A stretch of DNA of 64,000 nt, from positions 7,252,501 through 7,316,500 of the forward strand of contig JAYJMM010000041.1 in the NCBI GenBank assembly GCA_037349105.1, read 5' to 3'. Within the stretch, counting starts at the first letter, position 1. Each line of letters opens with the position of its first letter. Below are positions 42,683 to 55,900 of this stretch, piece by piece. The DNA is from Limnomonas spitsbergensis. Its lineage: Eukaryota; Chlorophyta; Chlorophyceae; Chlamydomonadales. Both the position numbers and the translations under genes were made by a program. The notes beneath the pieces are model-generated. The model was not told the DNA's origin. It did no database searches and saw only the letters and a list, made by a program, of their open reading frames with translations.

Positions 42683-45600
42683 CGGGGTTGGGTGTTTGAG
42701 GCAGATGACAAGGGCGCCAAGCTGTGTGAGTTATTTTTTATATTATCATGTTTTGTGTGAATCAGCTGTTGCAAATGTGCCCCCTAGCAGTTTATGGGCA
42801 ATGCGATTGAACAGTGTCGAGAAGGGGATTCGGCAGCTTAGTTTGTTAAGAATCCCATTTGGTCAATCCCTGTTTCGAACGTTTTTTTCCAGATACTTCT
42901 GTAATGTGTACCTGCCCCCTTCTGTGTTTCTTTCCATCTCTCCTCCCACCTCTTTAGTTACACGCCCACGCGGCCGAGCCTTTTTTTTGAGCAGGGCCCT
43001 GTCATTGACCTGTACCGGTAGTGAGCCATTGACGAGGGATGGTGGTATAATCCAAATCTCTGCTTCGAGGAACTTCGGCATGAATTTAAGGCGAGCTTAC
43101 AGGGGTGGGCCAGGCCATCACCGTGTGTGCTCGCTGCCTGACATCCCTCAACCATGCAACCAGTGTGTAACTTGCTCGGTGATCTTCTAAACTTGCCGGC
43201 TGTCAAAATGTGAAATTGCAGACTAGGATGGGCAGCCACACTCATGCGTTGACCTAAAGAGAGCGAAGATGTTGATCAGATCGTCGTGGAGGGTAACGGT
43301 ATTTTCCCGATCGGGCCAGAATTAGCAGCCTTGACTCCCTGTCAGCGCTTCCTTAGCTCTGCCATTGCCTTGTGAGGGTTGGCAGCTGTGGTTGAATCGA
43401 AATGGGCATTTAGTCAGCTAGACAGCACATGAATAGAAGTTTATGTTAAATAGACGGCATTCACGGCAAGAGAGTTTATACTGGGAACAGTGTGCCCTCA
43501 ACCTTCAACTGTCCATGCATTCTGCTCTTTTGGCTAGAAGTGTAAGTCCTTGATTAGTGCATTCTGCAGAAGCTGCTAATGACTGAGGACCAGTATGACG
43601 AGAACGGTGCTCACCCGCTGGGCCCTACTGAACGCTCGGCCGCGTGGGGCTGGTAGGAAATGACTATGCTCAATTCCATCTACCATGCACAGCCTGGGCC
43701 ATACTGCAGCCTTGCCATCCTCGTAAGTGAGGGGGCAGGAACATGGAACCCGGCGTTCTAGGTGGGGGGGTCAGGATCTACTGATGGTTGTGACTGCAGT
43801 GCATTGGGCGTGGCCCTCAGTTAAGACTGCATGGATCGCAACCTCACACTCATGCCGTTACGAACGGAACTGATACCGTTCTTTTATTCAGGGTTTCCAC
43901 ATGTCCATATTCAGGGGGATTTAGGGTTTCCATAGGGCTTCCATAAGAGAGTTTGCACCTGTCCAGGGGGTGACTCACCCACTCCTGAATGAGAGAAACG
44001 TGCACATGAGGTGGGAGGCTTCATTGACCCCCCTAACCTGAAAACACACCAGACGATGTCAAGAGGCTAAGAGGAGAGAGCCACCGGTATACTCAGGCCC
44101 ACCACTGTACAACGGCGGGGTCACTCTTGCACACATGGAAAACCCAACAGTTCGAAAACAAACAAACAATTAAGCGTAGAAAATACCTGGTGCAAACAAG
44201 GTGTGGGATGAACGATACAAGGACTAACGTGTCTAAAGAATCGCTCATCACTGTTTATTTAAATGCGCACCAAGACCACCTTATGGGTGCCACCGCACAG
44301 CCACCACCATGCCAATTGAAAGAAAACCTTGGCCGGCTGGCTGGCCCAAGCAGCAGGGCTTCCTTTTCTCCCCCAATCCTTGCTAGCCATAGGCCGGGTA
44401 AGGCCAACGGCCGCTAGCCCAAGCAGCAGGGATCCCTGGACCAGGCCCTGATGTCCGTTGGCCAGGTTGTACCTCAAATATATCGCCAGCACCCACAAAG
44501 AAAACAGCTGCGCTTCATTGCTGTCTCGACAGTTTGAGGTTGCATCACCAACCAACTGCTTCACGCACTGGCTTGAAACAATTCGTGCGCTACACTCCCA
44601 TGTCCATCATCCTAAAAATGCAAGTTAAGAACGGTGCCTGCCTGCTGGGCCCTGCCGAACGCTCGGCCGCGTGGGGCTGGTGGGGGGTGAGCAACCTAAA
44701 TGCCAGCTACTGTGCACAGCCCATGACCATGCTGCAGCCAGGCCACCCTCCTAAAAACACAAGTGAAATTTGATCACACCAGCCAGCCGTGTGAAGGACA
44801 CTTTGTGTCCAGGCTGAGGCGCTGAGCCCAAGCAGTGTACTCACAACTATCACGATCCTTGCGACTGGAGCGCCCTTTGCTCGTAGTGGCATAGTTAGCA
44901 CTCTCACAGGCAGGCAATGATATCTCTCCCAACTGAACAGGTCGGTGCCCACGCGGCTGAGAGCCCCTTCACCAGGGCCCTGAGGTTTACCGTTATTAAT
45001 AACTGGCGGACCGTGAAGAACCAGAGGCAGAGAGGGCTCCTCTACATAGCCGTGCATCCTCAGGAGCCAACACACGAGTTTGTGCAGCATCCAAGCGGGC
45101 CCCTCAGCTCAGCCGTGCATCCTCAGCAGCTAACACATGTGTTTGTGCAGCTCTCCAAGGCGGCCCTCAACACAGCCGTCGATCCTCAGCATCCAACACA
45201 TGCGTTTGTGCAGCTCTCCAAGAGGGGCCCTCCACATAGCCATCAATCTTCAGCATCCAACGCACACACGCTTGTGCAGCATCCAAGCGGGCCCCTCCGC
45301 GTAGCCATGTGTCCTCAGCAGCCCGTGCATGTATTTGCACAGCATCCCTTCGGGCCTCTTCACTTCGCGGTCTATCCTCAGCATCTAACGGGGCCTCTTC
45401 ACTTGGCCGTCGCTCCTCAGCAGCCCGTGCATGCATTTGCACAGCATCCCTTGGGTGCTCTCTCAAAGGTTTGCTTCTTGTTGGCACAACAGAGTGCCCG
45501 GAGCCCTTTGCAGCAGAACCAGTACGAGAAGCAGCCCTCGATGCAGCCCCATGTAGGCCTGCTTGGGGTTAAAGGTTAAGGGTTTAGGCCTTCTCGGGGT

Positions 45601-46300
45601 TGAGGGTTTGGGCCTGCTCAGAGTTCAGGGTTTAGGCCTGCTCAGGGTTAAGGATTTAGGCCTGCTCGGGGTTGAGGGTTTAGGCCTGCTCAGAGTTCAG
45701 GGTTTAGGCATGCTCAGGGTTGAGGGTTTAGGCCTGTTCGGGGTCAAGGGTTTAGGCCTGCTCAGAGTTCAGGGTTTAGGCCTGCTCAGGAATGCACACA
45801 ATGGGCGGGGTGCGGTGGGTCAAGGGACGTGGCAGTCTTAATTGTACATTTAAAGAACCAATTACTAAAAATACGACTCTGCTTAAAACAATAGCGGTGG
45901 TAAAAGCCAGCATAGATTTCCCGCTATGGATTTCAGGTGCGCTCTCGAGCGGGGGCAGTCAACATTATTTACAAATGGGTGGGGCAGCCTTCAGTCTATT
46001 GAAGGGCTCAGGAACAAGGTTCAATCAAGGGCTCAGGAACATTGTCTATTGAAAGAGCTCAGGAACATGGTTTGTTCAAGCCCCTTCAGCGAAAGCCAGC
46101 TACATTATAGCCCTAGGCCGTGTGAGGAACTCATAAAACAAATTTCACGCAAGGGTCGCGAGCTGTAATTTTGAATTGATTCGATGAAGGCATGCCCCAT
46201 CTGGCATCAGTAACATATTAGCAGCATGTTGGCCCTCATGTATGTCAACAACTTAGGGTGAAGAGTGGAGAGCTTAGGTTTTATGGTTTAGGGTTGGGGG
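42683..46300. repeat. Intergenic repeats between LTV1 and the calpain gene
   Basis: A family-A copy at 42955-43020 follows LTV1. Family-B copies lie at 43595-43775 and 44625-44770, with a family-C copy at 44330-44480. A ~60-bp tandem array (ctcagcagcccgtgcatg..tttgcacagcatcc) runs 45040-45470. No gene was recognised; the 220-codon open frame across 44917-45579 is a product of the array. Confidence 0.55.
45560..45790. repeat. Telomere-like degenerate tandem repeat
   Basis: About ten units of ~24 bp such as 'cctgctcagagttcagggtt' 'taggc', each containing GGGTTTAGG or GGGTTGAGGGTTTAGG. It is an interstitial TTTAGGG-derived array. Confidence 0.85.
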
Positions 46301-46309
46301 CTTCGTCCG

Positions 46310-46930
46310 AGCTGGCCTATGGTTAGGGTGTAGACCAGCCACTAGCCCACTGCACACGCACCCGTAGCACAAAAGCTTTTGTCATGGATACGAATGGCCA
46401 GGGTTTGTGGTTAATGGTTAAGACCCACCACTAGCCAACTTAAATCTCACTCCGAACACGGTGAATCCGCACATACCCGCATTTGAATGATAACTTATGC
46501 AATGAATTCGCCATGCCCCCCCCCATTGCCTTGTTTAGGGCCTACGGTCCAGAATTTTGAGGCCAGGGTTAATACCGTACCCACAGCACTTTGTCTGCTC
46601 ATTTCTTGATGGTCAAGAGTTTATACCTACCGCCAGCCCACTGCACCCGCACCCGCAGCATGGCGATTCTTCATGGATGTCAATGACCAAGGTTTATGGT
46701 TTAAGGGTTTAGACCCACCACAACCCCTCTGCACCCACACCCGCAGCACAGTCCCTCTTCATAGTTGTCAACTGCCAAGGTCTATGGTCTAAGGCTTTAG
46801 ACCAACCACAACCCCACAACTCTACTGCACCCGCACCCGCAGCAAGGCGATTCTTCATGGATGTCAATTGCCAAGGTTGACGGTAAATGATTTAGACCCA
46901 CCACTAGCCCACTGCACCCGCACCCGCAGC
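46310..46930 (-). repeat. Tandem copies of the last readable calpain exon's 3' edge
   Basis: On the minus strand the block 'atagacattcatgaagaatc' followed by 'gctgcgggtgcgggtgcagt' and a 'taaaccataaacc' type spacer repeats about six or seven times with unit ~80-90 bp. The exon's own end at about 46950-46927 is the first copy. Repeated LAIDIHEES frames result. Confidence 0.85.
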
Positions 46931-49900
46931 ATGGAGATTCTTCATGAATGTCTATGGCCAGGTCGTCCCAGCCGGTGGTACGGAAGCAGAAGTCCAGGTT
47001 CTGCACAAACCAGCAGCAACGCATGTTTTGTCACATTTCAGCCACATTTCAGCTACATTTCACCTATATTTCAGCAACATTTCAGCAACATTTTGGCTCC
47101 TGGCCAGGGGCCTTATGCGAGGCTTCACATGCTGCTTGGGCCTGTGCTTTACCCAGACACGGATTGACCTCAACCCAGCAGTCGGCCTCTGCGGCGCAAC
47201 CCACCAAACCCTCCTCCTCCTCATATGCACCCACACCTGGCAGATGCCCCATCTGCACCCACCTGGTAGTACTGGCAGAAGTCCGTGAAGTCCATCCAGA
47301 ACATGCCATCATCAGCGGCCAGGAAGTCACACGCCTTGGCCACCTGAGGGGGGTCAGCAGGAGGGGCACACAGGGGATCAGCCAGGTCTGAGGGGCCATA
47401 TCATGTGGATGAGGGCTCAGCTTTCAAATGGCAAGGGGCGTCTCTCTGCCTACCTCCCAGTTCTATAGCCACAGATTCTACAACCACAGATTCTACAACC
47501 ACAGATTCTACAACCACAGATTCTATAACCACAGATTCTATAACCACCGATTCTATAGCGACAGATCTAGAACCATAGATTCTATCATCACAGATTCTAT
47601 AACCACAGATGAGGGCCGAGCCTGCAAAGAGGGCCACTGGGGGACTGGGCCGCCACATCAAGTGGCTGGGGGCTCTCAAACGTTGAGAGGCGTTTCTCTA
47701 CCTAGGTGAGGGTAAAGCTTTCAGAGATGAGCTGAGGAGGGCCGAGGCTTTACGAGGGCTACTGTGGGCCATTGGGGAACTAAGCTGCCACACCAAATGG
47801 CTTAGGGCTATCAAACGGCATCAAACGGCTCTCAAATGACATCAAATGGGTCACAAACGGCAAGTGGCTTTTCTTTACCTACCCGAAGGCAAAGCCTCCG
47901 GAGATGAGGGCTGAGGCGTCAATGAGGGCAATTGGGGAGCGGCCACATAGTGTGGTTGGAGGCTCTCAAACGGCAAAACAGGCGTCTCTCTGAGTCTGTG
48001 CCTGAGATCGGAACTCTGTGTGCGGGCAAAGCCCAGGCAGTTTAGTTGCAACAATCGCGACACTGCCACCTTGAGTGCCCTATTTTCTTACAGGCATTAT
48101 AGCCCCCCTCCAGCTGCCTACCTTCGGGTACTGCTTCCACAGAGGAGAGGTGTCGCTCCAGTTGCCTTTCCACTCGAAAGAGCCCCAGGGGTTCCGCAGC
48201 TTGACCAGCTTGAACTGGTCAATCTCCTTGGCCGCAACCACACTGTACGCGTGCCCCTGAAAACAAGAGTCGACATTAGTGAAAGGAAGAAAAGTACGTT
48301 CCCCGCAGGGCCGTGTGAGGGTTAAGGAAAAGTGCGGGATTCCTGAGCTTGACCAGCTTTAACGGGTCAATCTCCTTGGCAGCGACCACGCTGTACGCCT
48401 GCCCCTGCAGACGAGAGGCGAACATGACATAATCAAGAAAAAAAGGGCGTGAGGGTTAGGGAAACAGTGCGGCGTGGAAACAGCGAGGCCGCGGCTGCGC
48501 CGTTACCATGTAAATGAATGCATGGGGAGACAGCAAAGGAACTTTGTCAGTCAGGCAGCAGGGGGATCCATACAGCTGTAAGACAGGCCAGCAGGGGTAT
48601 ATACCCACCTTGCTGGCCGGTCCGGTAGCAGGGCAGGCAGCAGGGCAATCAGTCTGCTGAGTATAGCCCTGCTGCCTGACTGCCCTGCTGGCCTGTCCGG
48701 CAGCAATAATCTGAACAGCTGTCAGTCAGGCCAACAGGGGTATATGCCCACCTTGCAGGAAACGTTTGTCAGTTCTCCGCCTACCCGGGGTATACAAGGT
48801 TGGATATTACCAAGAACACGATTCTCGGATTGCTTTGTTGAGATTCGTTGCAGATTTCGAAGTAGAAAAAAACAATGCCCCGAGAGCGCAAGATGTGCTC
48901 ATGACCCTGAACCCCTCTAGCGCATTAGACATCTAACCAGCTCAACTCGCCTGTATTCAGCGGGGGACAGCGGGCGAAATGCGTGCATGCAACTAGGGTC
49001 CCCCTATGGGAACCAAAGGTGACCCAAATTATACCCACCCTGCGTACCTGTCTCTGCCATCACAGCATGCAGGGTACATGTTGATTACTAATTACAATTA
49101 TATGCTAATTAGCATGTACTTAATTTCTTGTTTACAATTACACTCACCCTACGTCCTTGCCTCTGCCATCACAGCATGCAGGGTACATAATTATACCTAC
49201 CACCAGTAATTACAACGCATTCCTTATTAATTGAATATAACACATCCATGCTCAGCATCCCGCCGCTGCCTTCAGGGCGCTTCAGCTACAATGCCTCAAC
49301 ATCACAGTGCGCCATCAGCGGGAGGCCTGGTGCAGCAAGCCCTGCTGCTTCGGCCAAGAGCGATAAGCCAGTTAAGATTTTGTGCCAGTTTAGAATCGGC
49401 CCAGTGCTGGCTCCCCGGCTGTCACGACATACGACTGCACCGTGCGTTTGACTGAACATTTGACTGATGTCCTCCTTGTCACTGCCTTGCAGTAGACCAC
49501 ACACTTTGACTGACAGGCTGCTCGGCAGCCACTACTGGACCAATGGGAATTGGGAACCCAACCATGACTGGCATGCGGCCGGAGGTCTGAGCTGCACAAG
49601 GCGTTCCTCAGCCCCACCTCCCACCTTCAGCATCCTGATCCAAGCGTCCACCACCCACCCGCACGATCCCGTTGATGTTCTCCTGGTCACTGCCTGCCCC
49701 AGTGGATACTTGGAATGGACAATTGGTGTGCAAACAGAGACCGAATGGCCTAGTTGGGAATATCGGCGTCCCCTGCAACTCGAGTGCCCTTCCATCGTAG
49801 GGGCATAAAAGCCCCAGTTATACGCAACGCTAATCATTCCCACCACCCGCCTGCACGATCCCGTTGATGTTCTCCTTGTCACTGCTGGGCAGCAGACCAC

Positions 49901-52900
49901 TAACTGTGGCAGCCACCACTGGGCCAAGGTGGACCCGACCTTGACCAGCCCACGGCCAGTGGCCCAAGCAGCAAGAGCTGCAAAAAGTGCACCTTACCAT
50001 CACCATCCACCTGCAGCATCCTGTTCCATGCGCTCACCACCCACCTGCACGATCCCGTTGATGTTCTCCTTGTCACTGCCTGCCCCAGTGGACGCGCCCA
50101 CCACGCTGCGCTGCCTCGTGTAGAACACGAGCGTCTCAAACATGTCATCGTGGCTCAGCACGTCGGTCGACGGCTGCAGCATGATCTTCCCGTTCTTGTC
50201 CTTGGGGTGAACCAGATCGTAGCGCTTCCAGGAGGGCGCCTGATGAGGGCGTGTAGGGATGAGGGTTTATGGGGGCGTGCAGGCGTGGAGGGCGGAGCTC
50301 AAACACAAAGCCAACATTTGTTGCTTATTGCTGCAGCATGATCTTCCCGTTCTTGTCCTTGGGGTGAACCAGGTCGTAACGCTTCCAGGAGGGCACCTGA
50401 TGGGGGGCGTGCAGGCGTGGAGGGCGGAGACAATCCATAAAGACAGAATGTGTTGCTTGTTGCTGCAGCTTCATCTTTCCGTTCTTGTTCCTGGGGATGC
50501 ACTAGGTGGCAGCTTCCAGGCGGGCGCCTGATGGGGCCATAAGGACGTGCAGGCTTGAAGGGCGGGGCATGCAAGGAAAAGCAAATCGTCTTGGTCCATA
50601 TATCCTGGGGGTGGACCAGATGGTTGCACTTCCAAGAGGGCGTCTGATGGGGGCGTGAAAGCATGAAGGGCAGGGCATGGAAAAAACATGATGTTGCGTT
50701 TATTGATGCAGCGTGAAATTCCGTACCCTGTCCCGTGGGGATGCACCAGACCCCCGACGCTTCCAGGCAGAAGGGCGCCTGACGGGGGGTTGCAAGCGTG
50801 AAGGGCGAGGCGTACATGCACGAAAGCACAAGTTCTGTCTCTTTCTGAAGAGCGTGATTATTTCCCGTTATTTCGTCCTTGGGATCTACCAGGTCCCAAC
50901 CCCTCCTGGAGGGCGCCTGATGCGGGGCGCGAGCACGTGTGAAAGGCGCGCCATGAAATAATGGATACACACGCACTGGCAAAGCTGCTTCAATGCTGCT
51001 GCAGCGTCAAGGCGTCAACATAGGAGCTTCTCACGGGCATGGCATGGCATGGCATGGCAGGACATGGCAGTGCATGGCAGTGCATGGCAGTGCATGGTAG
51101 GACAGGACATAGTGACAGGGCAGGGCAGGGCAGGGCAGGGCAGGGCTGGGCTGGGCAGGGCAGGGCAGGGCAGGGCTGGGCAGGGCAGGGCAGGGCAGGG
51201 CAGGGCAGGGCAGGGCAGGGCAGGGCAGGGCAGGGCAGGGCAGGGCAGGGCAGGGCAGGGCAGGGCAGGGCAGGGCAGGGCAGGGCAGGGCAGGGCAGGG
51301 CAGGGCAGGGCAGGGCAGGGCAGGGCAGGGCAGGGCAGGGCAGGGCAGGGCAGGGCAGGGCAGGGCAGGGCAGGGCAGGGCAGGGCAGGGCAGGGCAGGG
51401 CAGGGCAGGGCAGGGCAGGGCAGGGCAGGGCAGGGCAGGGCAGGGCAGGGCAGGGCAGGGCAGGGCAGGGCAGGGCAGGGCAGGGCAGGGCAGGGCAGGG
51501 CAGGGCAGGGCAGAGACAATTCCTTCTTTCCTCTCAGCCTCCCTAGTCCCCGCCCCATTAGCAGTCCCTTGCCACCCGAGCGCATCACCAGGCTCGCCAG
51601 AGTGGAAGAAGATACTGTTCAAGTGATGCTGCAACGACAGGGCATCCACCTAAACCCTAAACCCTCATACCGTTTCATTGATGCTGCAAGGACAGGGCAT
51701 CCACCTAAACCCTAAACCCTCATACGATTTCATTGATGCTGCAAGGACGGGGCATCCACCTTATCCCTAAACCCTCATACCGTTTCATTGATGCTGCAAG
51801 GACAGGGCATCCACCTAAACCCTAACACCGCTTCATTGATGCTGCAACAACAGGGCATCCACCTAAACCCTAAACCCTCATACCGTTTCATTGATGCTGC
51901 AAGGACAGGGCATCCACCTAAACCCTAAACCCTAACACCGCTTCATTGATGCTGCAAGGACAGGGCATCCACCTAAACCCTGTACCCTAACACCGTTTCA
52001 TTGATGCTGCAAGGACAGGGCATCCACCAAAACCCTGTACCCTAACACCGTTTCATTGATGCTGCAAGGACAGGGCATCCACCAAAACCCTAGACCCTAA
52101 TACCGTTTCATTGATGCTGCAAGAACAGGGTATCCACCTAAACCCTAATACCGTTTCATTGATGCTGCAAGGACAGGGCATCCACCTAATCCCTAAACCT
52201 TAACACCGTGTCATTGATGCTGCAACGACAGGGCATCCACCTAAACCCTGTACCCTAACACCATTTCATTGATGCTGCAAGGACAGGGCATCCACCTAAA
52301 CCCTGTACCCTAACACCGTTTCATTGATGCTGCAAGGACAGGGCATCTTCTAAACCCTAGACTCTAATACCCTTTCATTGATGCTGCCAGGACAGGGCAT
52401 CCACCTAAAAGCCAGCTGCCACTGGGCCAGGCAGTGCCAACCCGGGCAACAGAGAAAAGCGTTTCCTCTTTCCTCTCAGCCTCCCTAGCTCCTGCCTGCA
52501 GTCCCATGCTACCCGAGCACACCACCAGGCTGGTCAGAGTGGTAGCTAACACTGTCCTTTCTAATCCTGAACCTGCCCTGAGCTCTGCCCCTCAGACTCG
52601 GCCCCAGAGTTTCTTCTTTAGTCCGAAGCAAACGACCTTTCGGGGCCACCGGGCGGTCTCCTCCACACAAATGTGGACCAAACCTGGCCTGGCCCGCAGG
52701 CGACAGCTGGTGGCTCTAGCGGCGAGTACCCTCCGCCGCAAGCCATACTGTGGCTAAATTGTAGCTGAAAGCCATAATGTGGCTGAATTGTAGCTGAAAT
52801 ACGAGTGGAAAAAAAATAGCCGGTGCTTTGCGCCATGGTGGAACTGCACACTTGTGTGAATGCACCTGCGGCGAGCCCTCCAGCTTGAACTTGAAGACGT

Positions 52901-55900
52901 AGTTGCCCGTGAGGCATTCAAAAGCCCACAGGGAGCTCCCTCCGTCCAAATTGTGGAACGAGCCCTGATCAGGACATGAGCAAGAAGCATACAAGGGGGA
53001 AGATCATCTAAGCGATTCAAAAACAGAAGCAGCAGTCATCTAAAGCTCATAGGGAGCTTCCTCCGTCAAAGTTGTGGAACGACGCCTGATCAGGACATCA
53101 ACAAAGGGGGGCCCATCTGAGCCATTTATAGACAGAAGCAGCACTTCCCCAAAGCCCCTAGGGAGCCCCCTCCCTCCAAGTTGTGGAACGACTCCTGATC
53201 AGGACATCAGCCAAGAGCATAACAAGGGGAAGATCATCTGAGTGATGTTAAGATAAAAGCAGCACTTTCCCAAAACCCCTAGGGAGTTTCCTCCCTCCAA
53301 GTTGTGGAACAACGCCTGATCAGAACAAGAGCAAAGAGCACAACAAAGGGAGGCCCATCAGAGCGATTTACAGACGGAAGCAGCGCTGCAGGCTCGTCCA
53401 AAGCCCGTAGGGAGCTCCATTGATCTAGGTTTTTGAACCCTTGAACCCTTGATAAGCACATGGCAAGGAGCACAAGGGGAGCAGATTGCTAACACTCATG
53501 CATAACAATTCCCTGATCAGAACATGCTATATGGGGCACAGGGGGGGAAAGAGTGTGAACACAAGTGTGAGACGATCCCGGGTCGGGACAAGCAAATGGG
53601 CACAAGCGGAGGCACATCACAGTGGTTGACCGACAGCAGCAACGCTCGTTGTAAACATGTTCCTCCGCTAGTTACAGGCAGCGGCAGCAGCAGTCGAATA
53701 TTCAAAACAAATTTGCTCTGCTACGGGTAACATTCCAGTGACCTATCTGCACCCCGACAAGGTCTGGCGGCCTTGATTACACGTCCACACTAGTTCACAC
53801 TGTTGGCTCCTGAAAAAAAAACATCCATGGTGCAGCCCAGGGGGTGCAGCCCAAGTCTTACAAGCTCTAGATCTGCCAAAAACATCGGCAAACCCTCTGG
53901 GTGTATCTATGCACGCACAGACATATTTCTGTTATGCCTGGGCAGACCATCTGGATGGATCTAGCACAGATCAACCCAGGTCATGCCTGGGCAGACCATG
54001 TTGAGAGATCTGTAACAGATCTACCCAGGTAATGCCTGGGCAGACCATGTTGAGAGATCTATAACAGATCAACCCAGGTAATGCCTCGGCAGACCATGTT
54101 GAGAGATCTATAACAGATCAACCCAGGTAATGCCTGGGCAGACCATGTTGAGAGATCTATAACAGATCTACCCAGGTAATGCCTAGGTAGACCTTCTGGA
54201 CGGATATATAACAGATCTATCCAGCTAGTGAGTGGGTAGACCATCTGGACAGATCTAGTGCAGATCCACCCAGGTGGTGCCTGGGCAGACCATCTGGGCG
54301 GATCTAGAACAGATCTATCCAGTTAGTGAGTAGGTAGACCATATGGACAGATCTAGCGCAGATCCACCACCCAGGTAGTGCCTGGGCAGACCATCTGGAC
54401 AGATCTAGCACAGATCTGCTAGGTGGTGCCTGGACAGACCATCTGGACGGATCTATAACAGATCTATCCAGTTAGTGAGTGGACAGACCATATGGACAGA
54501 TGTAGCGCAGATCTACCCAGGTAATGCCTAGTTAGACCATCTGGACGGATCTAGCGCAGAACTACCCAGGTAGTGCATGGGTAGACCGTCTGGACGGATC
54601 TAGCACAGATCTACCGAGGTAATGCCTGGGCAGTCCATCTGGACAGATCTAGCGCAGATCTACCCTGATAGTTCTTGGGCAGACCGTCTGTGCGGATCTA
54701 GTAAAGATCTGCCAGATAGTGCCTGGACAGATTACTGCCCACATTGAGACCTATCAATAGGCATGAATTCTTCGTCATTCCTGGGATCCATCCTGCCTGA
54801 GGTTTCCTGTCGGCAACTACAGTCACCTGCATCTTCGACACATGATTTAGGGTGTATCAGCTACAGTTCAGCTACATCACAGCCTTCGGCAATAGGTGCC
54901 TGGAGCTGCAAGGTGCCAGCTGCTTGGCCACCGGCCATTGTCCTGTCAAGGTTTGGTCCCCAACAGTCCAGCGGTGGCTGGCCATCGGCTTGCAAATGGT
55001 GGTATTGTGCTCACTCGTCCCTTGCCACTGCTCGTCTCTAAACCAGTGATTTTGTTTTGCCTACGCATCTACCTTCGGCGGGTCACTACGAGGCCGCAGA
55101 AGGTGCGATTGGGGCCAAAACCTGACAAGCTTACAGATAGAGGCCCAAGCAGCATGGCTGGCGGTACATGAGGCCTGTGGCCGGGGACCAGTCAGTAGCT
55201 GAACTGTAGCCTAACTACACAGAAATAAGATAACCGCTGCTGCTCACCTTGAACTTGGCCATGGCCTTCTCCAGAATCAGGACCCAAGCCTCATCCTTGC
55301 TGGGCTGCGCAAAGCAAGGCTTGATCGAGCCCTTCGTGCACGGGATGTAGTCGTCGACGGCCACCGTCACGAACTTGTTCCGCGGCCGGTCAAACAGGCG
55401 GATGCGGTACTTGCCGTAGGCATTGAACTGATGGCACGGTTGGCAAACAACAAACGGAAGTCGCGTGCTGCTTTGATCAAACAATTACTTTTGGCAATAA
55501 AGCTGCTATCGAGAAATGAAGCTGCCATGCAGATATTCAGCTGCCATGCAGATATTCAGCTGCCATGGGGATATTCTGCTGCCTAGTTTTCTGCTGCCAT
55601 GGAGATATTCAGCTGCCATGCAGATATTCAGCTGCCATGCAGATATTCAGCTGCCATGCAGATATTCAGCTACCATGCAGATATTCAGCTGCTGAATGCA
55701 ATCGTCAGTTGCATGCTGCTTTGGGGCAGCCGCATTCCTCTCTATGCATGCTGCAGAAAGAAAGAAAGCTACGTCCCGGGGGGGGCGTGAGAGTTAAGGA
55801 AACAGCGCAGCCTGGGCCGAAGCCACATCCACGCCGTTACCGCTGCATGCTGCATCTCTACTGAGCCACGGTTATGTGTATCAAGCTCCTCTCGCCCGGA

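Noticed and set aside
41529..42774. Large ORFs antisense or out of frame to LTV1 exon 6
   Set aside because: Shadows of a GC-rich real exon.
44917..45579. 220-residue plus-strand ORF
   Set aside because: Mostly a ~60-bp tandem array; repeated HPQQPxHxFxQ motif has no family match and neighbouring frames are open.
51038..51649. Long ORFs on both strands coding (GRAGQ)n and (ALPCP)n
   Set aside because: They come wholly from the GGGCA pentanucleotide tract, whose period and lack of stops open every frame.
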